NCBI RefSeq assembly: GCF_011762185.1
Contig: NZ_JAASQJ010000001.1
Coordinates: 620,001-684,000, forward strand
Length of the DNA stretch: 64,000 nt
Direction: 5' to 3'
From: Dyadobacter arcticus
GTDB taxonomy: Bacteria; Bacteroidota; Bacteroidia; Cytophagales; Spirosomataceae
Shown: in pieces, positions 1 through 8,808 of the stretch
How positions within the stretch are numbered: the first letter of the stretch is position 1
Layout: every line of letters starts with the position of its first letter
Made by a program: the position numbers and the translations under genes
Notes under the pieces: model-generated
Database searches by the model: none
What the model was told of the DNA's origin: nothing
The model's input: only the letters and a program-made list of their open reading frames with translations

Positions 1-1152
1 TTCAACATCACCATTGGCACCTGAACGGATTTTGGCCTCGGCAGCAAGCAGATACACGTCCGCTGTTCTCAGAAACGGTGCATTAAGACTTTGGCTCATA
101 TCGCCATTGTCGACAAACTGTGTGTATTTCTTGAATGCATAACCGGTAACCCGTGTCATATCTTTTGCAAATGTTTCTTTTCCAAGGCCCTTCCGGTCTA
201 CCTGGTCGCCCGGGCTGAAAATGGAGGATGCCTTCCGCGTGTCCCCTTTTTCAAATTCCTTCACCAGATCGTCGATAGGTTCGTGAAAGCCCCAGCCGCC
301 AAATGCCTGCGGTGTATGATAAAAAGTCGGGGAATTGTCTGTTGTCCAGCCGGTTTCATATTGAAGTGAAAATAATATCTCCGGATTATTTTCGGTCGCC
401 AGCTCAAAATTCTGGTTAAAGCCGGTTGCCAATTTGTAAGCAGCATTGGAAGTCACTTTTGCGCTTGCTTCGATGGCTTTTGCCCATTGTTCCTCATACA
501 CATATAATTTGGCCAGAAAACCAAAAGCAGAGCCCTGGGTAACCCTTCCAGCTTCCGCATCACCGTAAGAAACCGGCAACAATGTGGAGGCTTTCAGAAA
601 ATCCGCCTCGGCCTGGGCACGAACTTCTGTCAGCGTGGATTTAGGCTTGTTGTAATTAAGTTTCAAAGCATCGTCTTCCAGCAATATCGGAACTTCACCA
701 TAAACCAGCGAAAGTCTCCAATAGATGAAGCCTCTCAGAAAGTAAGCTTCACCCATGCTGCGGTTTCTCAAAGTCTCGTCCATTGAAACTTTCGGAGCGT
801 TGATCAACACGGTATTGGCGCGGGAAATGACTTCGTACTTGGCTTTCCAGGTCGCCAGGATGTGTGAATTGGAGGCATCGAAAGTGAACATTTCGAGCGC
901 CGTTTCATCGGAATGGTCGCCCGCGCGGTTCATATCATCCGAGCAGTTGTCAAATGTATATTCGGTATGCGCAAAGCCGTCTTCATCGAGCAATGGGGAG
1001 TAAACTGCATTCACTGCCGCCACCACATCATCGCCGTTTCGCCAGTATTGCTGGGAGGTAACCTGTCCGTATGGCGTGGTTTCGAGCAAATCGCTGCAAC
1101 TGGTCAGCATGGCAAGCAGTATGTATCCGGATAGTATTGTTATCTTTTTCAT
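1..1152 (-). CDS. SusD/RagB-family nutrient-binding outer-membrane lipoprotein (3' end cut by window)
   Basis: Surface lipoprotein that would cap the SusC channel encoded just upstream and bind its ligand. The reading frame is open from an ATG at 1152 to the window edge, giving 384 residues without the C-terminus. A lipoprotein signal peptide ends at Cys19 in LTSC, followed by the SusD-like start with DLLETTPYGQ and the TPR-type region containing AEAYFLRGFIYWRL. It lies 39 nt downstream of the SusC gene on the same strand, which is the usual SusCD pair order. The ligand cannot be read from the sequence. The family call is firm; only the missing end is uncertain. Confidence 0.93.
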   Translation of the reverse strand, partial: MKKITILSGYILLAMLTSCSDLLETTPYGQVTSQQYWRNGDDVVAAVNAVYSPLLDEDGFAHTEYTFDNCSDDMNRAGDHSDETALEMFTFDASNSHILATWKAKYEVISRANTVLINAPKVSMDETLRNRSMGEAYFLRGFIYWRLSLVYGEVPILLEDDALKLNYNKPKSTLTEVRAQAEADFLKASTLLPVSYGDAEAGRVTQGSAFGFLAKLYVYEEQWAKAIEASAKVTSNAAYKLATGFNQNFELATENNPEILFSLQYETGWTTDNSPTFYHTPQAFGGWGFHEPIDDLVKEFEKGDTRKASSIFSPGDQVDRKGLGKETFAKDMTRVTGYAFKKYTQFVDNGDMSQSLNAPFLRTADVYLLAAEAKIRSGANGDVE

Positions 1153-1191
1153 AAATGAATCAAATTCTTCGGTGTAAATCTGAATGTTGGG

Positions 1192-4100
1192 TTAGAAAGA
1201 AATGGTAGCTCCGATGGTCCAGGTGCGGGCCAATGGGTACTGTGCATAATCTACATTCAGCTGGTTGTAAGACCCGTTTCCGCCGCCTACGTATCCCAGT
1301 TCAGGATTCAAACCTGAATACTTCGTGAAAGTCAGAATGTTCTGGCCCGTCACATATATTCTCGCCTGAGACATTTTAAGCTTGCTGATTGCATTCTTTG
1401 GAACGGAGCAACCCAACGTCAGGTTTTTCAAACGCAGGTAATCACCTTTTTCAACGAACAAGTCCGATGGTCTGAAATTCCGGTTTGCATTGTCGATGCT
1501 TACGCGTGGTACCGTGGTACTCGTTCCCGGCCCGTTCCAGCGCTCATTTTCTTCCGCATACAAATTGAAGGAATAGCTCGCATCCAATCCCTGCATCCGG
1601 TCAGCATTGTAGATTTTCGAACCGCCAACGCCTACAAAGAACAAAGTCAAATCAAATCCTTTGAAATTGGCACCTGCCGAGAAGCCGTAGTTTACTTTCG
1701 GCTGGGGACTTCCAATGGTCGTACGATCCAGGTCGTCCACAATACCATCGCCATTTAAGTCTGAGAACCGAACGTCACCGGGCTTGATCAGCCCGTCTGT
1801 GCGTCTTGTGTCGTTGGCAATGTTGCCGTCCGAATCGATTTCTCCCTGGCTTTGGTAGATGCCATTTGTTTTGTAACCATAGAAAGTACCATAAGGCTGG
1901 CCCTCATAAGTCCTTACAATTTCCTGCTGACCGCGTCCATAGAGCTGCGTCGCCAGAAATCCGCCTGGAGTGGCTAGTCTGGTTATTTTGTTTTGGATAA
2001 AAGTTGCATTGCCGCTCACATTGAATGTTACCTGGCCCACAGTGTGCCGATAAGAAGCCTCAATTTCCAAACCTTTATTTCGAAGCTGGCCAATGTTCTG
2101 ATCAGGGATCGTTGCAGTACCAATCGTACCGATCGAAGGCGGCGCGAGCAGCATGTTCTTGGTGTTTTTAATAAAATAATTGACCGACAAGAACAGACTG
2201 TTTTTGAAAAGCTCAGTTTCTAACCCAAAATTCGTCATCTCAGCCGTTTCCCAGCCGATATTCAGGTTAGCCAAGCGACTTTGTGCCGCACCAGAAACCT
2301 GGTTCTGAACGCCCCCATTTCCAAATGCGTACCGGTACGTGGAGTTGATCAATGCCAGGTATTGCAGGGAAGCCACATTCTGATTGCCCAATCTTCCCCA
2401 GCCGCCTGTCAGCTTGAAATTGCCGAACATCGGAAGTGCATTCTTGAAAAAATCTTCTTCTGAAACGCGCCATCCTGCGGAGAATGCAGGGAAATATCCC
2501 CATTGATTTCCGGGAGTGAACTTAGAGGAACCGTCACTTCTTACGGTGGCCGTAAGCAGGTAACGGTCTTTGAACGAATAATTGACCCGACCAAAAACGG
2601 AAGCCAAAGCGTCGTAGCTCCTGCCACCATTTCCGCCGTTATTTAAAGGAACAGAAACGATAGTTCCGGCATACTGCATGTAACGGAGCGATGGATCTTC
2701 ACTCGGAAAATCCCGTCCCCATTGGTTGGAGTAGCGACTATTGAATGTTTGGGAAGTAAAACCACCCGTCATGTTAAGAGAATGTGAGCCAAACCGTTTG
2801 TTATACGCCAAAAAATATTCCTGCAGAAACGACCAGCTTTTATCGTGGCCCTGGCTTAGCTGATTGTAAGAATTCGTCCTGAACTGGTCATTGATTTTAA
2901 TATCAAAAGTATGGCTATCCGAAAAAGTAGCGTCCATGGCCAGGTTAGCACGCAATGTCAAACCATCTAGGATCTCCACTTCACCGAAAACGCTTCCGAG
3001 AAAACGGTTCCGAACATTGTCTTTATCCTGGGTATCTACTGTAAAAATCGGATTGTTGATATCTCCAAATGCACCAATTCCCTGGGTCGAACCGTAAGAG
3101 CCATCCGCATTGCGCACAGGTAATCCTGGGTGGAAACGGATGGCGCTCCAAAGTAAGCCGGTCTGGGAAGACTGGGTGTCGGGCCCTGTGTTATGCGTAT
3201 TGGTAAATTGCAGGTTCTGCCCAACTTTTATGCGGTTACCAATTTTATGATCAGAGTTGATACGGAATGTAAACCGCTTATAAACAGATTTTCCAATAAT
3301 CCCTTTCTCGTTATAATAACCTCCTGATATCGCAAACGAGGAATATTTGCTTCCTCCGCGAATCGCCGCGTCGTAGTTTTGTGTGGTACCTTGTTGCAGC
3401 AGCTCATCCTGCCAGTTGGTTAATTGCGTCTGGTATTTCGTATCATTCCAGATTTCGGGTATTGGAAGTTTATCATTTGTATAGGCTTCGCGTTTCAGGC
3501 TTGCGAGTTCAGGGGCAGTGAGCACGTCGAGCGTTTTAATGCGGTTGGTAACACCCACGTACCCATTTAATGTAACCGAAAGCGGGTTGTCGAACTTACC
3601 TCTCTTTGTGGTAACGATGATAACGCCATTTGCAGCACGCGTTCCGTAGATTGCAGAGGCTGAGGCATCTTTCAGGATTTCAATCGACTCAATGTCGTTC
3701 GGGTTGACGTCGTTCATATTTCCCGAGGGAATTCCGTCGATGACAACCAGCGGGGAGGAATTGTTGACCGTACCAAAACCGCGGATCTGGATGGAGCCTG
3801 CGTCGCCGGGTGCTCCACCATTTCTGACGATATTAACCCCTGCCGCCCGTCCCTGCAATGCCTGTTGCGCACCTCCGGAAGGCAAATTCTGAAAGTCCGC
3901 ACCTTTTACTGATGAAACCGCTCCGGTAATGTCTTTCTTTTCCTGCGTACCATAACCCACCACCACAATTTCCTTCAATGCACTCACGTCAGGTATCAAT
4001 GAAACATTGATTGTTTCCTTATCCACCGCAATTTCCTGGCTTACATACCCGATAAATGAAAATTTCAAAGATGCACTTGCATCGGGGACCGTGATGCGGT

Positions 4101-4626
4101 ACTCACCATTTTCATTGGTTGAAGTGCCTTGCTGGGTGCCAATTATCAAAATGTTTACCCCAGGCAGTCCGGCGCCTTTTTCGTCAACAACTTTGCCGCT
4201 AATGTTCCGATCTACCGCGGTTCCTACCATTGGGAGATCGATACCGCCAGTCGGGGCCGGCGCTTTCTTTCTCAGGAGAATCCTCGAATTTCCAACCACT
4301 TCGTAAGAAACATTCAACGGTGTAAGCAGCTGGTCCAGGACTTTGTTTAAAGGACCTTTAACCTCTTTAAAACCAGTAGTCTGAGTTGCCTGAATGCTCG
4401 AAGTGCTGTATACGAATTTGACGTCCGCCTGCTTTTCGATCATTTGTAATACTTTCTTAATTTCCAGAGATTCTACCTTGAGTGAAACCTCTTTGTTGAG
4501 CAATTCCTGTCCATAAATGCTATGGGCAAATGAAATGCCGCAGCATAAAATGGATAATAGCAGTTGTTTAGCCGTTGTACTCATGACATTGTAAACAACC
4601 CTTTTGAGGGGTATTTTTTTATGCAT
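1192..4626 (-). CDS. SusC/RagA-family TonB-dependent receptor with N-terminal STN signalling domain
   Basis: Outer-membrane TonB-dependent transporter of 1144 residues that would import the ligand captured by the adjacent SusD. A signal peptide covers about residues 1-39. It is followed by an STN (secretin/TonB N-terminal) domain at about 41-118, a carboxypeptidase-regulatory-like beta domain at about 140-215, the plug starting near VVVGYGTQEKKDITGAV, and a 22-strand-type barrel ending in Phe (TIGATISF). The STN domain is the part that contacts a FecR-type anti-sigma factor in the periplasm. A FecR and an ECF sigma gene lie directly upstream on the same strand, so the receptor probably also signals substrate presence to its own sigma factor. 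The substrate is unknown. Confidence 0.95.
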   Translation of the reverse strand: MHKKIPLKRVVYNVMSTTAKQLLLSILCCGISFAHSIYGQELLNKEVSLKVESLEIKKVLQMIEKQADVKFVYSTSSIQATQTTGFKEVKGPLNKVLDQLLTPLNVSYEVVGNSRILLRKKAPAPTGGIDLPMVGTAVDRNISGKVVDEKGAGLPGVNILIIGTQQGTSTNENGEYRITVPDASASLKFSFIGYVSQEIAVDKETINVSLIPDVSALKEIVVVGYGTQEKKDITGAVSSVKGADFQNLPSGGAQQALQGRAAGVNIVRNGGAPGDAGSIQIRGFGTVNNSSPLVVIDGIPSGNMNDVNPNDIESIEILKDASASAIYGTRAANGVIIVTTKRGKFDNPLSVTLNGYVGVTNRIKTLDVLTAPELASLKREAYTNDKLPIPEIWNDTKYQTQLTNWQDELLQQGTTQNYDAAIRGGSKYSSFAISGGYYNEKGIIGKSVYKRFTFRINSDHKIGNRIKVGQNLQFTNTHNTGPDTQSSQTGLLWSAIRFHPGLPVRNADGSYGSTQGIGAFGDINNPIFTVDTQDKDNVRNRFLGSVFGEVEILDGLTLRANLAMDATFSDSHTFDIKINDQFRTNSYNQLSQGHDKSWSFLQEYFLAYNKRFGSHSLNMTGGFTSQTFNSRYSNQWGRDFPSEDPSLRYMQYAGTIVSVPLNNGGNGGRSYDALASVFGRVNYSFKDRYLLTATVRSDGSSKFTPGNQWGYFPAFSAGWRVSEEDFFKNALPMFGNFKLTGGWGRLGNQNVASLQYLALINSTYRYAFGNGGVQNQVSGAAQSRLANLNIGWETAEMTNFGLETELFKNSLFLSVNYFIKNTKNMLLAPPSIGTIGTATIPDQNIGQLRNKGLEIEASYRHTVGQVTFNVSGNATFIQNKITRLATPGGFLATQLYGRGQQEIVRTYEGQPYGTFYGYKTNGIYQSQGEIDSDGNIANDTRRTDGLIKPGDVRFSDLNGDGIVDDLDRTTIGSPQPKVNYGFSAGANFKGFDLTLFFVGVGGSKIYNADRMQGLDASYSFNLYAEENERWNGPGTSTTVPRVSIDNANRNFRPSDLFVEKGDYLRLKNLTLGCSVPKNAISKLKMSQARIYVTGQNILTFTKYSGLNPELGYVGGGNGSYNQLNVDYAQYPLARTWTIGATISF

Positions 4627-4673
4627 ATTTTTAAAAGTTTTTGTGATATGAAACGCAAAGGCAACAAAGTGTT

Positions 4674-4734
4674 CTGTTGATTTTCAACAGCATTTATGCG
4701 GCGGTGATGTTCGAGCATCATCGCCGCTTTTTTT
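4674..4734. other. Two adjacent hairpins between fecR-like and susC-like genes
   Basis: A 7-bp-arm hairpin at 4674-4690 (CTGTTGA/TCAACAG) sits next to a 12-bp-arm hairpin at 4698-4727, which is followed on the plus strand by a run of seven T at 4728-4734. Read on the plus strand the large stem has a G-U pair and looks like an intrinsic terminator, but no plus-strand gene precedes it. Read on the minus strand, the direction of the flanking genes, the A-run precedes the stem and no U-run follows. It may therefore block antisense transcription or act as an RNA-stability or attenuation element between fecR and susC. Confidence 0.55.
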
Positions 4735-4735
4735 A

Positions 4736-5737
4736 CTAATTACTGCAACCAGCACCCTGAACAAATAAGGCAGTTCCTCTTCTATCGTAAGAAATATTGG
4801 CGGACTTACAGATTAAATCCAGTTGCTGAAACAAACTCAATCCATTCAAATCTCCCGTGAAAAGGCAGGAATCGGTTGTATCGTTTTCGAGCACGATATC
4901 TATTCCATACGATTTTTCCAGGGCTGAGAAAACGTTTTTAACTGGAACTTCTGAAAAAGAGAACCCATGTTCAGTTTCACTTACCGGTATCACAAGCAAT
5001 GGATTCTCAATGATCGAGAGCTCCATTTTCCGGGATTTTTTATTAAAAACAATCCTTTGATTCGGCGTTAAGATTACGCCGTTCTTATTGTCGGATTTAA
5101 TATAGTCGTCCTCATAAACAGAAACCCGTCCGCTCTTCACCTGCACCTCTACAGACGGCGATCCGTCATACGATTTTATAGTAAAACTGGTACCCAATAC
5201 CTTGGTCTGAAGACTTCCTGTGGAGACAATGAAGGGCTTGGAAATATTTTTTTTGATCTGGAAAAACGCTTCGCCGTGTAAATAAACCAGTCGGCTTTTT
5301 TCACCGAAATGTTCGGGAAAGCTGACGCTGCTATTTTTTTCTAAGACTACAATGCTGCCGTCTTCCAATGGAATTCGTTGGGGTTTTCCGGATGTGTTTT
5401 TAACCTCAACCACTGTTAAGGTGCCAGCGTCTGGCGATTCTGATGTGATTGCTGGCGACTCTTTCTTCGTAAGGAAATACGAGAAACTCAATACTATCAG
5501 TACCGAAGCCGCTGCTGCCAACCACGGGGTCATTCTGATTATTACGGATTTGCTGGCCGTATTTTTAAGAAGCTTTCTTTTGATGCGTTTTCCAATGATA
5601 TCTTTTTCAGCTTCAAAAACAGATGATTCATCCAAAGGGTTATTTTTCAGATGTTCGAGAATAAATTGCTCTTCCTCAGGCGAATGTTGCCCGGAAAGGT
5701 ATTTGCCCAACGTTTTCTGAAAATCGTACTGATTCAT
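4736..5737 (-). CDS. FecR-family anti-sigma factor
   Basis: Inner-membrane anti-sigma factor of 333 residues that would hold the ECF sigma factor encoded just upstream until the STN domain of the SusC receptor signals. It has a helical cytoplasmic N-terminus (about 1-65), one membrane segment at about 70-90, a FecR domain at about 110-220 with LVYLHGEAFFQI and LGTSFTIKSY, and a C-terminal DUF4974-like segment at about 258-330 with FSFSEVPVKNVFSALEK. The order sigma, FecR, STN-SusC, SusD on one strand is the classic Bacteroidota cell-surface-signalling locus. The gap to the sigma gene is 17 nt, which suggests one transcript. Confidence 0.95.
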   Translation of the reverse strand: MNQYDFQKTLGKYLSGQHSPEEEQFILEHLKNNPLDESSVFEAEKDIIGKRIKRKLLKNTASKSVIIRMTPWLAAAASVLIVLSFSYFLTKKESPAITSESPDAGTLTVVEVKNTSGKPQRIPLEDGSIVVLEKNSSVSFPEHFGEKSRLVYLHGEAFFQIKKNISKPFIVSTGSLQTKVLGTSFTIKSYDGSPSVEVQVKSGRVSVYEDDYIKSDNKNGVILTPNQRIVFNKKSRKMELSIIENPLLVIPVSETEHGFSFSEVPVKNVFSALEKSYGIDIVLENDTTDSCLFTGDLNGLSLFQQLDLICKSANISYDRRGTALFVQGAGCSN

Positions 5738-5754
5738 TGATTTTTATTGAAATA

Positions 5755-6309
5755 CTAGTTGTCTGTTTGATAAATCCAAAGCTGGTCTTTTAAAACCTTC
5801 AGGGACCGGGTAATGTGATATTCTACTGCTTTTTCGGAAATGTGCAATTCCCTGGCAATGCTTTTAACCGATTGATTTTCAAACCGGCTCAGCTGGAAAA
5901 TGCGGCTTGTTTTTTCGGGTAACATTTTCATTGCCTTGTCAATCGCGGCCGCAAGGTCATTGAACAGGATAGCCTCTTCAGTTGAAGATATCTCCTGCAT
6001 CTTGTTCAAAAGCGCATACTCTTGATATTTCCGCCAGGTGATTTTTGACTTAATATGGTTGGTAACCAGATATTTGACTGAAATGACGAGGTAAGAACTC
6101 AGGTGCTTGATATTGCTTTCCAATCGTCTGTTCCAAAGGCTCTCGAACAAATCATGCACCAGTTCCTCTGCCTCTTCTTTGGAACCTGTTTGGTGAAATG
6201 AAATGCAAAAGAGTTTATACCAATAACGATCATATATCTCCTCGAAAGCGCGTTTACTGCTTTCGGAAAGCTGAATCACCAGTTGTTCATCGGTAAATAT
6301 TGCCTTCAT
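5755..6309 (-). CDS. ECF RNA polymerase sigma factor (FecI-like, Bacteroidota type)
   Basis: A 184-residue ECF sigma factor. Region 2 lies at about 20-85 (AFEEIYDRYWYKLF followed by EEAEELVHDLFESLW), and region 4 at about 125-180 (LPEKTSRIFQLSRFE, then the helix-turn-helix HISEKAVEYHITRSLKVL). It is first in an operon with the FecR anti-sigma factor and, after 109 nt, the STN-containing SusC. It probably drives expression of the SusCD genes when the receptor is occupied. There is a possible -7 element upstream at 6330-6337. Confidence 0.95.
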   Translation of the reverse strand: MKAIFTDEQLVIQLSESSKRAFEEIYDRYWYKLFCISFHQTGSKEEAEELVHDLFESLWNRRLESNIKHLSSYLVISVKYLVTNHIKSKITWRKYQEYALLNKMQEISSTEEAILFNDLAAAIDKAMKMLPEKTSRIFQLSRFENQSVKSIARELHISEKAVEYHITRSLKVLKDQLWIYQTDN

Positions 6310-6329
6310 AGGGTTCTACAAATGGGCTG

Positions 6330-6337
6330 CAAAGTTA
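6330..6337 (-). promoter_or_regulatory. Possible -7 element for the sigma/FecR/SusCD operon
   Basis: On the minus strand this reads TAACTTTG, which fits the Bacteroidota TAnnTTTG -7 element, 20 nt before the sigma gene start. I see no convincing TTTG about 20 nt further upstream, so the call rests on one element only. Confidence 0.35.
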
Positions 6338-6423
6338 TAGTCAATTAATCAGCTATAACCCCTAAACCATTTTAAGGGATTTTTAAATTCTTGAAAATTT
6401 AATATTTAGCCAAAGCGAAATGT

Positions 6424-6455
6424 TTTGGTCGACTCCAAACTTATAGCTAATTTTG
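6424..6455 (+). promoter_or_regulatory. guaB promoter (Bacteroidota consensus)
   Basis: TTTG at 6424-6427, a 20-nt spacer, then TAATTTTG at 6448-6455. This matches the Bacteroidota housekeeping promoter pattern TTTG-N19..21-TAnnTTTG at every fixed position. The -7 element ends 28 nt before the guaB ATG, leaving room for a short leader. Confidence 0.75.
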
Positions 6456-6483
6456 CCCGGCAAATAACAATCGTTTATTTGCT

Positions 6484-7965
6484 ATGAGCACAGACCCATC
6501 CAAAGTCCTCTTTGAGGCCCTCACTTACGACGACGTTCTTCTAATACCTGGTTATTCGGAAATTCTTCCTCGCAATACAAACACAAAAACCAAGCTAACC
6601 CGTAACATTGAACTCAACATTCCTGTTGTTTCCGCTGCTATGGACACAGTCACCGAATTTGATCTGGCCATTGCAATGGCCCAGGAAGGTGGAATCGGCA
6701 TTATCCATAAAAATATGAGCCTGGAAGCCCAGGCGGAGCAGGTAAGGAAAGTAAAGCGATCAGAAAGCGGAATGATCCTCGACCCAATCACATTATCTGA
6801 TACCGCAACGCTAGGAGACGCACATCAGATCATGCGGGAATTCAAAATCGGTGGTATCCCCGTCATTGACGACAATCGCAAGCTGATTGGTATCCTTACC
6901 AACCGCGACCTGCGTTTCGAAAGGGAAATGGCCAAGCCGGTTACGGAGATCATGACGAAGGAAAATCTGATCACCGCTTCTGATGGTTTATCTCTTGACG
7001 ATGCAGAGAAAATCCTGCAAGAGTACAAAATTGAAAAACTTCCGATCGTAGATTCTCAATACCGGCTTACCGGCCTTATCACCTATAAAGACATCCTCAA
7101 ACGTAAATCTCACCCGAACGCCTGCAAGGATGAATACGGCAGGCTGCGCGTGGGAGCGGCAGTAGGTGTTACCGCCGATCTTTTGAAACGGGTAGAGGCA
7201 CTTGTAAAAGCAGGAGTTGATGTAATAAGCCTCGATACTGCTCACGGACATTCGAAAGGGGTTATTGACGCATTGAAATCGGTAAAAGCAGCATTTCCCA
7301 AACTGGAAGTCATTGCGGGTAACATTGCTTCTGGCGCTGCCGCGATTGCGTTGGCCGAAGCCGGGGCTGATGCAGTAAAAGTCGGGGTTGGTCCGGGTAG
7401 CATTTGTACCACGCGTATCATTGCAGGTATCGGCGTTCCACAGTTAACAGCGGTCATGTGGGCAGCAGAGGCATTGAAGGAAAATTATCCGGACGTTCCT
7501 GTAATTGCGGATGGAGGCATCCGTTTTTCAGGCGATATGACCAAAGCATTGGCGGGAGGCGCAAGTACCATTATGATCGGTTCCATGCTGGCAGGAAGCG
7601 ATGAGGCTCCCGGCGAAATCGTGATTTATGAAGGGCGAAAATTTAAAGCTTATCGCGGAATGGGATCAGTGGAAGCAATGGAAGACGGCTCCAAAGACCG
7701 TTATTTCCAGGATGCGGAGGATGACGTGAAGAAGCTGGTACCTGAGGGAATTGTCGGTCGTGTACCATTCAAAGGAAAGGTTTCTGAAATTGTGTATCAA
7801 ATGGTCGGCGGACTAAAAGCAGGTATGGGTTATTGCGGGGCAGGTGATATTGCATCCCTGCAAAAAGCCCAGTTTGTAAAAATTACCTCCGCTGGCGTAA
7901 GGGAAAGCCACCCGCACGATATTATGATTCAGAAGGAGGCGCCAAATTACTCGTCCAAATCGTAG
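6484..7965 (+). CDS. guaB: Inosine-5'-monophosphate dehydrogenase
   Basis: Catalyses the NAD-dependent oxidation of IMP to XMP, the committed step of GMP synthesis in the cytosol. The 493-residue length is normal for the family. The N-terminal strands start [22 protein letters not shown]-domain pair occupies about 98-205, and the catalytic loop GSICTTR places the nucleophilic cysteine at residue 308. The phosphate-binding [11 protein letters not shown] and the flap segment with [11 protein letters not shown] are intact. It is a single-gene unit on the plus strand, with a consensus promoter upstream and a terminator at 8015-8050. Confidence 0.98.
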   Translation: MSTDPSKVLFEALTYDDVLLIPGYSEILPRNTNTKTKLTRNIELNIPVVSAAMDTVTEFDLAIAMAQEGGIGIIHKNMSLEAQAEQVRKVKRSESGMILDPITLSDTATLGDAHQIMREFKIGGIPVIDDNRKLIGILTNRDLRFEREMAKPVTEIMTKENLITASDGLSLDDAEKILQEYKIEKLPIVDSQYRLTGLITYKDILKRKSHPNACKDEYGRLRVGAAVGVTADLLKRVEALVKAGVDVISLDTAHGHSKGVIDALKSVKAAFPKLEVIAGNIASGAAAIALAEAGADAVKVGVGPGSICTTRIIAGIGVPQLTAVMWAAEALKENYPDVPVIADGGIRFSGDMTKALAGGASTIMIGSMLAGSDEAPGEIVIYEGRKFKAYRGMGSVEAMEDGSKDRYFQDAEDDVKKLVPEGIVGRVPFKGKVSEIVYQMVGGLKAGMGYCGAGDIASLQKAQFVKITSAGVRESHPHDIMIQKEAPNYSSKS

Positions 7966-7967
7966 GA

Positions 7968-8110
7968 AGCTATTAGCTGTTAGCTGTTAGCTTTTTTAAA
8001 ATTCTTAAAAAACAGAAAAAATGCCTTGCAATACGCGAGGCATTTTTTCTTATCCAAGATTCTTTCAATAGAATCAAATTCAAAAAGCTAACAGCTAAAG
8101 GCTAATAGCT
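7968..8110. repeat. TTAGCT-rich inverted repeat flanking the guaB/dedA terminator
   Basis: The left arm (7968-7997) is built from AGCTATTAGCTGTTAGCTG-type units. The right arm (8082-8110) is nearly its reverse complement, so the intergenic hairpin at 8015-8050 sits inside a second, larger inverted repeat. The arms are close to identical except for the middle unit. No coding sequence lies between them. Confidence 0.7.
8015..8050. terminator. Bidirectional intrinsic terminator between guaB and the DedA gene
   Basis: The stem ATGCCT/AGGCAT is preceded by an A-run and followed by a T-run, so it can serve both guaB (plus) and the convergent DedA gene (minus). The loop is 11 nt. Confidence 0.7.
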
Positions 8111-8116
8111 AAAGGC

Positions 8117-8779
8117 CTAAGCCGCCGTCGGCTTCGGCTTCGCAAACCTGCTCCTCAAATAGCCAAAAACCATTGGTAGTACCGATAATCCGATGATGCC
8201 AAAAATGACCAATTCAAAATTCTTTTTTACAATATCCATGTTTCCGAAGAAGAAACCGAGTAATGTCAAAGCGGGAACCCAAAGTAATGCGCCGATGATG
8301 CAGAATACGATGTATTTGGAATAATTCATGCTTCCTGCGCCCGCTACGAACGGTGCGACGGTGCGAACAATAGGGATGAAACGCGCCATGATGACGGTAC
8401 TTCCACCGTGTTTTTCATAAAAAGCTTCTGTTTTTTCTAGATATTCCCTTTTGAGAAAAAGGATCCTTTCCCGCTTCTTAATCTCCCCTCCGAATCTTTT
8501 TCCGACAAAATAATTTACATTATCCCCCAACAGAGCAGCGACAATCAAAATGACAATGATCAGCCACACATTCAGGCCGGTTCCTTCATTGGCAGCAATA
8601 GCGCCTGCTGCGAAAAGCAGCGAATCACCCGGAAGCAATGGCATGATGACGAGCCCGGTTTCGGTAAAAACGATCAGGAAAAGAATGAGATAAGTGAGGG
8701 TACCGTATTGCTGGACAATGTCAAACAAATGCTTATCCAGGTGAAGAAAAATGTCAATAAACTGCCTGATGAATTCCAT
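8117..8779 (-). CDS. DedA-family membrane protein (VTT/SNARE-associated domain)
   Basis: A 220-residue polytopic inner-membrane protein. The DedA/VTT hallmarks are GLVIMPLLPGDSLLFAAGAI at about 41-60, GDNVNYFVGKRFG, and MARFIPIVRTVAPFVAGAG with the conserved Arg residues. Members act as flippases or scramblases and are linked to undecaprenyl-phosphate or phospholipid recycling and to proton-motive-force homeostasis. The exact substrate of this member is not known. It ends in a hydrophilic KPKPTAA tail. It is probably co-transcribed with the ComA-like gene 29 nt upstream. Confidence 0.93.
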   Translation of the reverse strand: MEFIRQFIDIFLHLDKHLFDIVQQYGTLTYLILFLIVFTETGLVIMPLLPGDSLLFAAGAIAANEGTGLNVWLIIVILIVAALLGDNVNYFVGKRFGGEIKKRERILFLKREYLEKTEAFYEKHGGSTVIMARFIPIVRTVAPFVAGAGSMNYSKYIVFCIIGALLWVPALTLLGFFFGNMDIVKKNFELVIFGIIGLSVLPMVFGYLRSRFAKPKPTAA

Positions 8780-8808
8780 AGCTGCGAATCGGGTGAGTAA
8801 TAATGTAT

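Noticed and set aside
91-369. Plus-strand frame within the SusD gene
   Set aside because: It lies inside the minus-strand SusD reading frame, which has clear family motifs.
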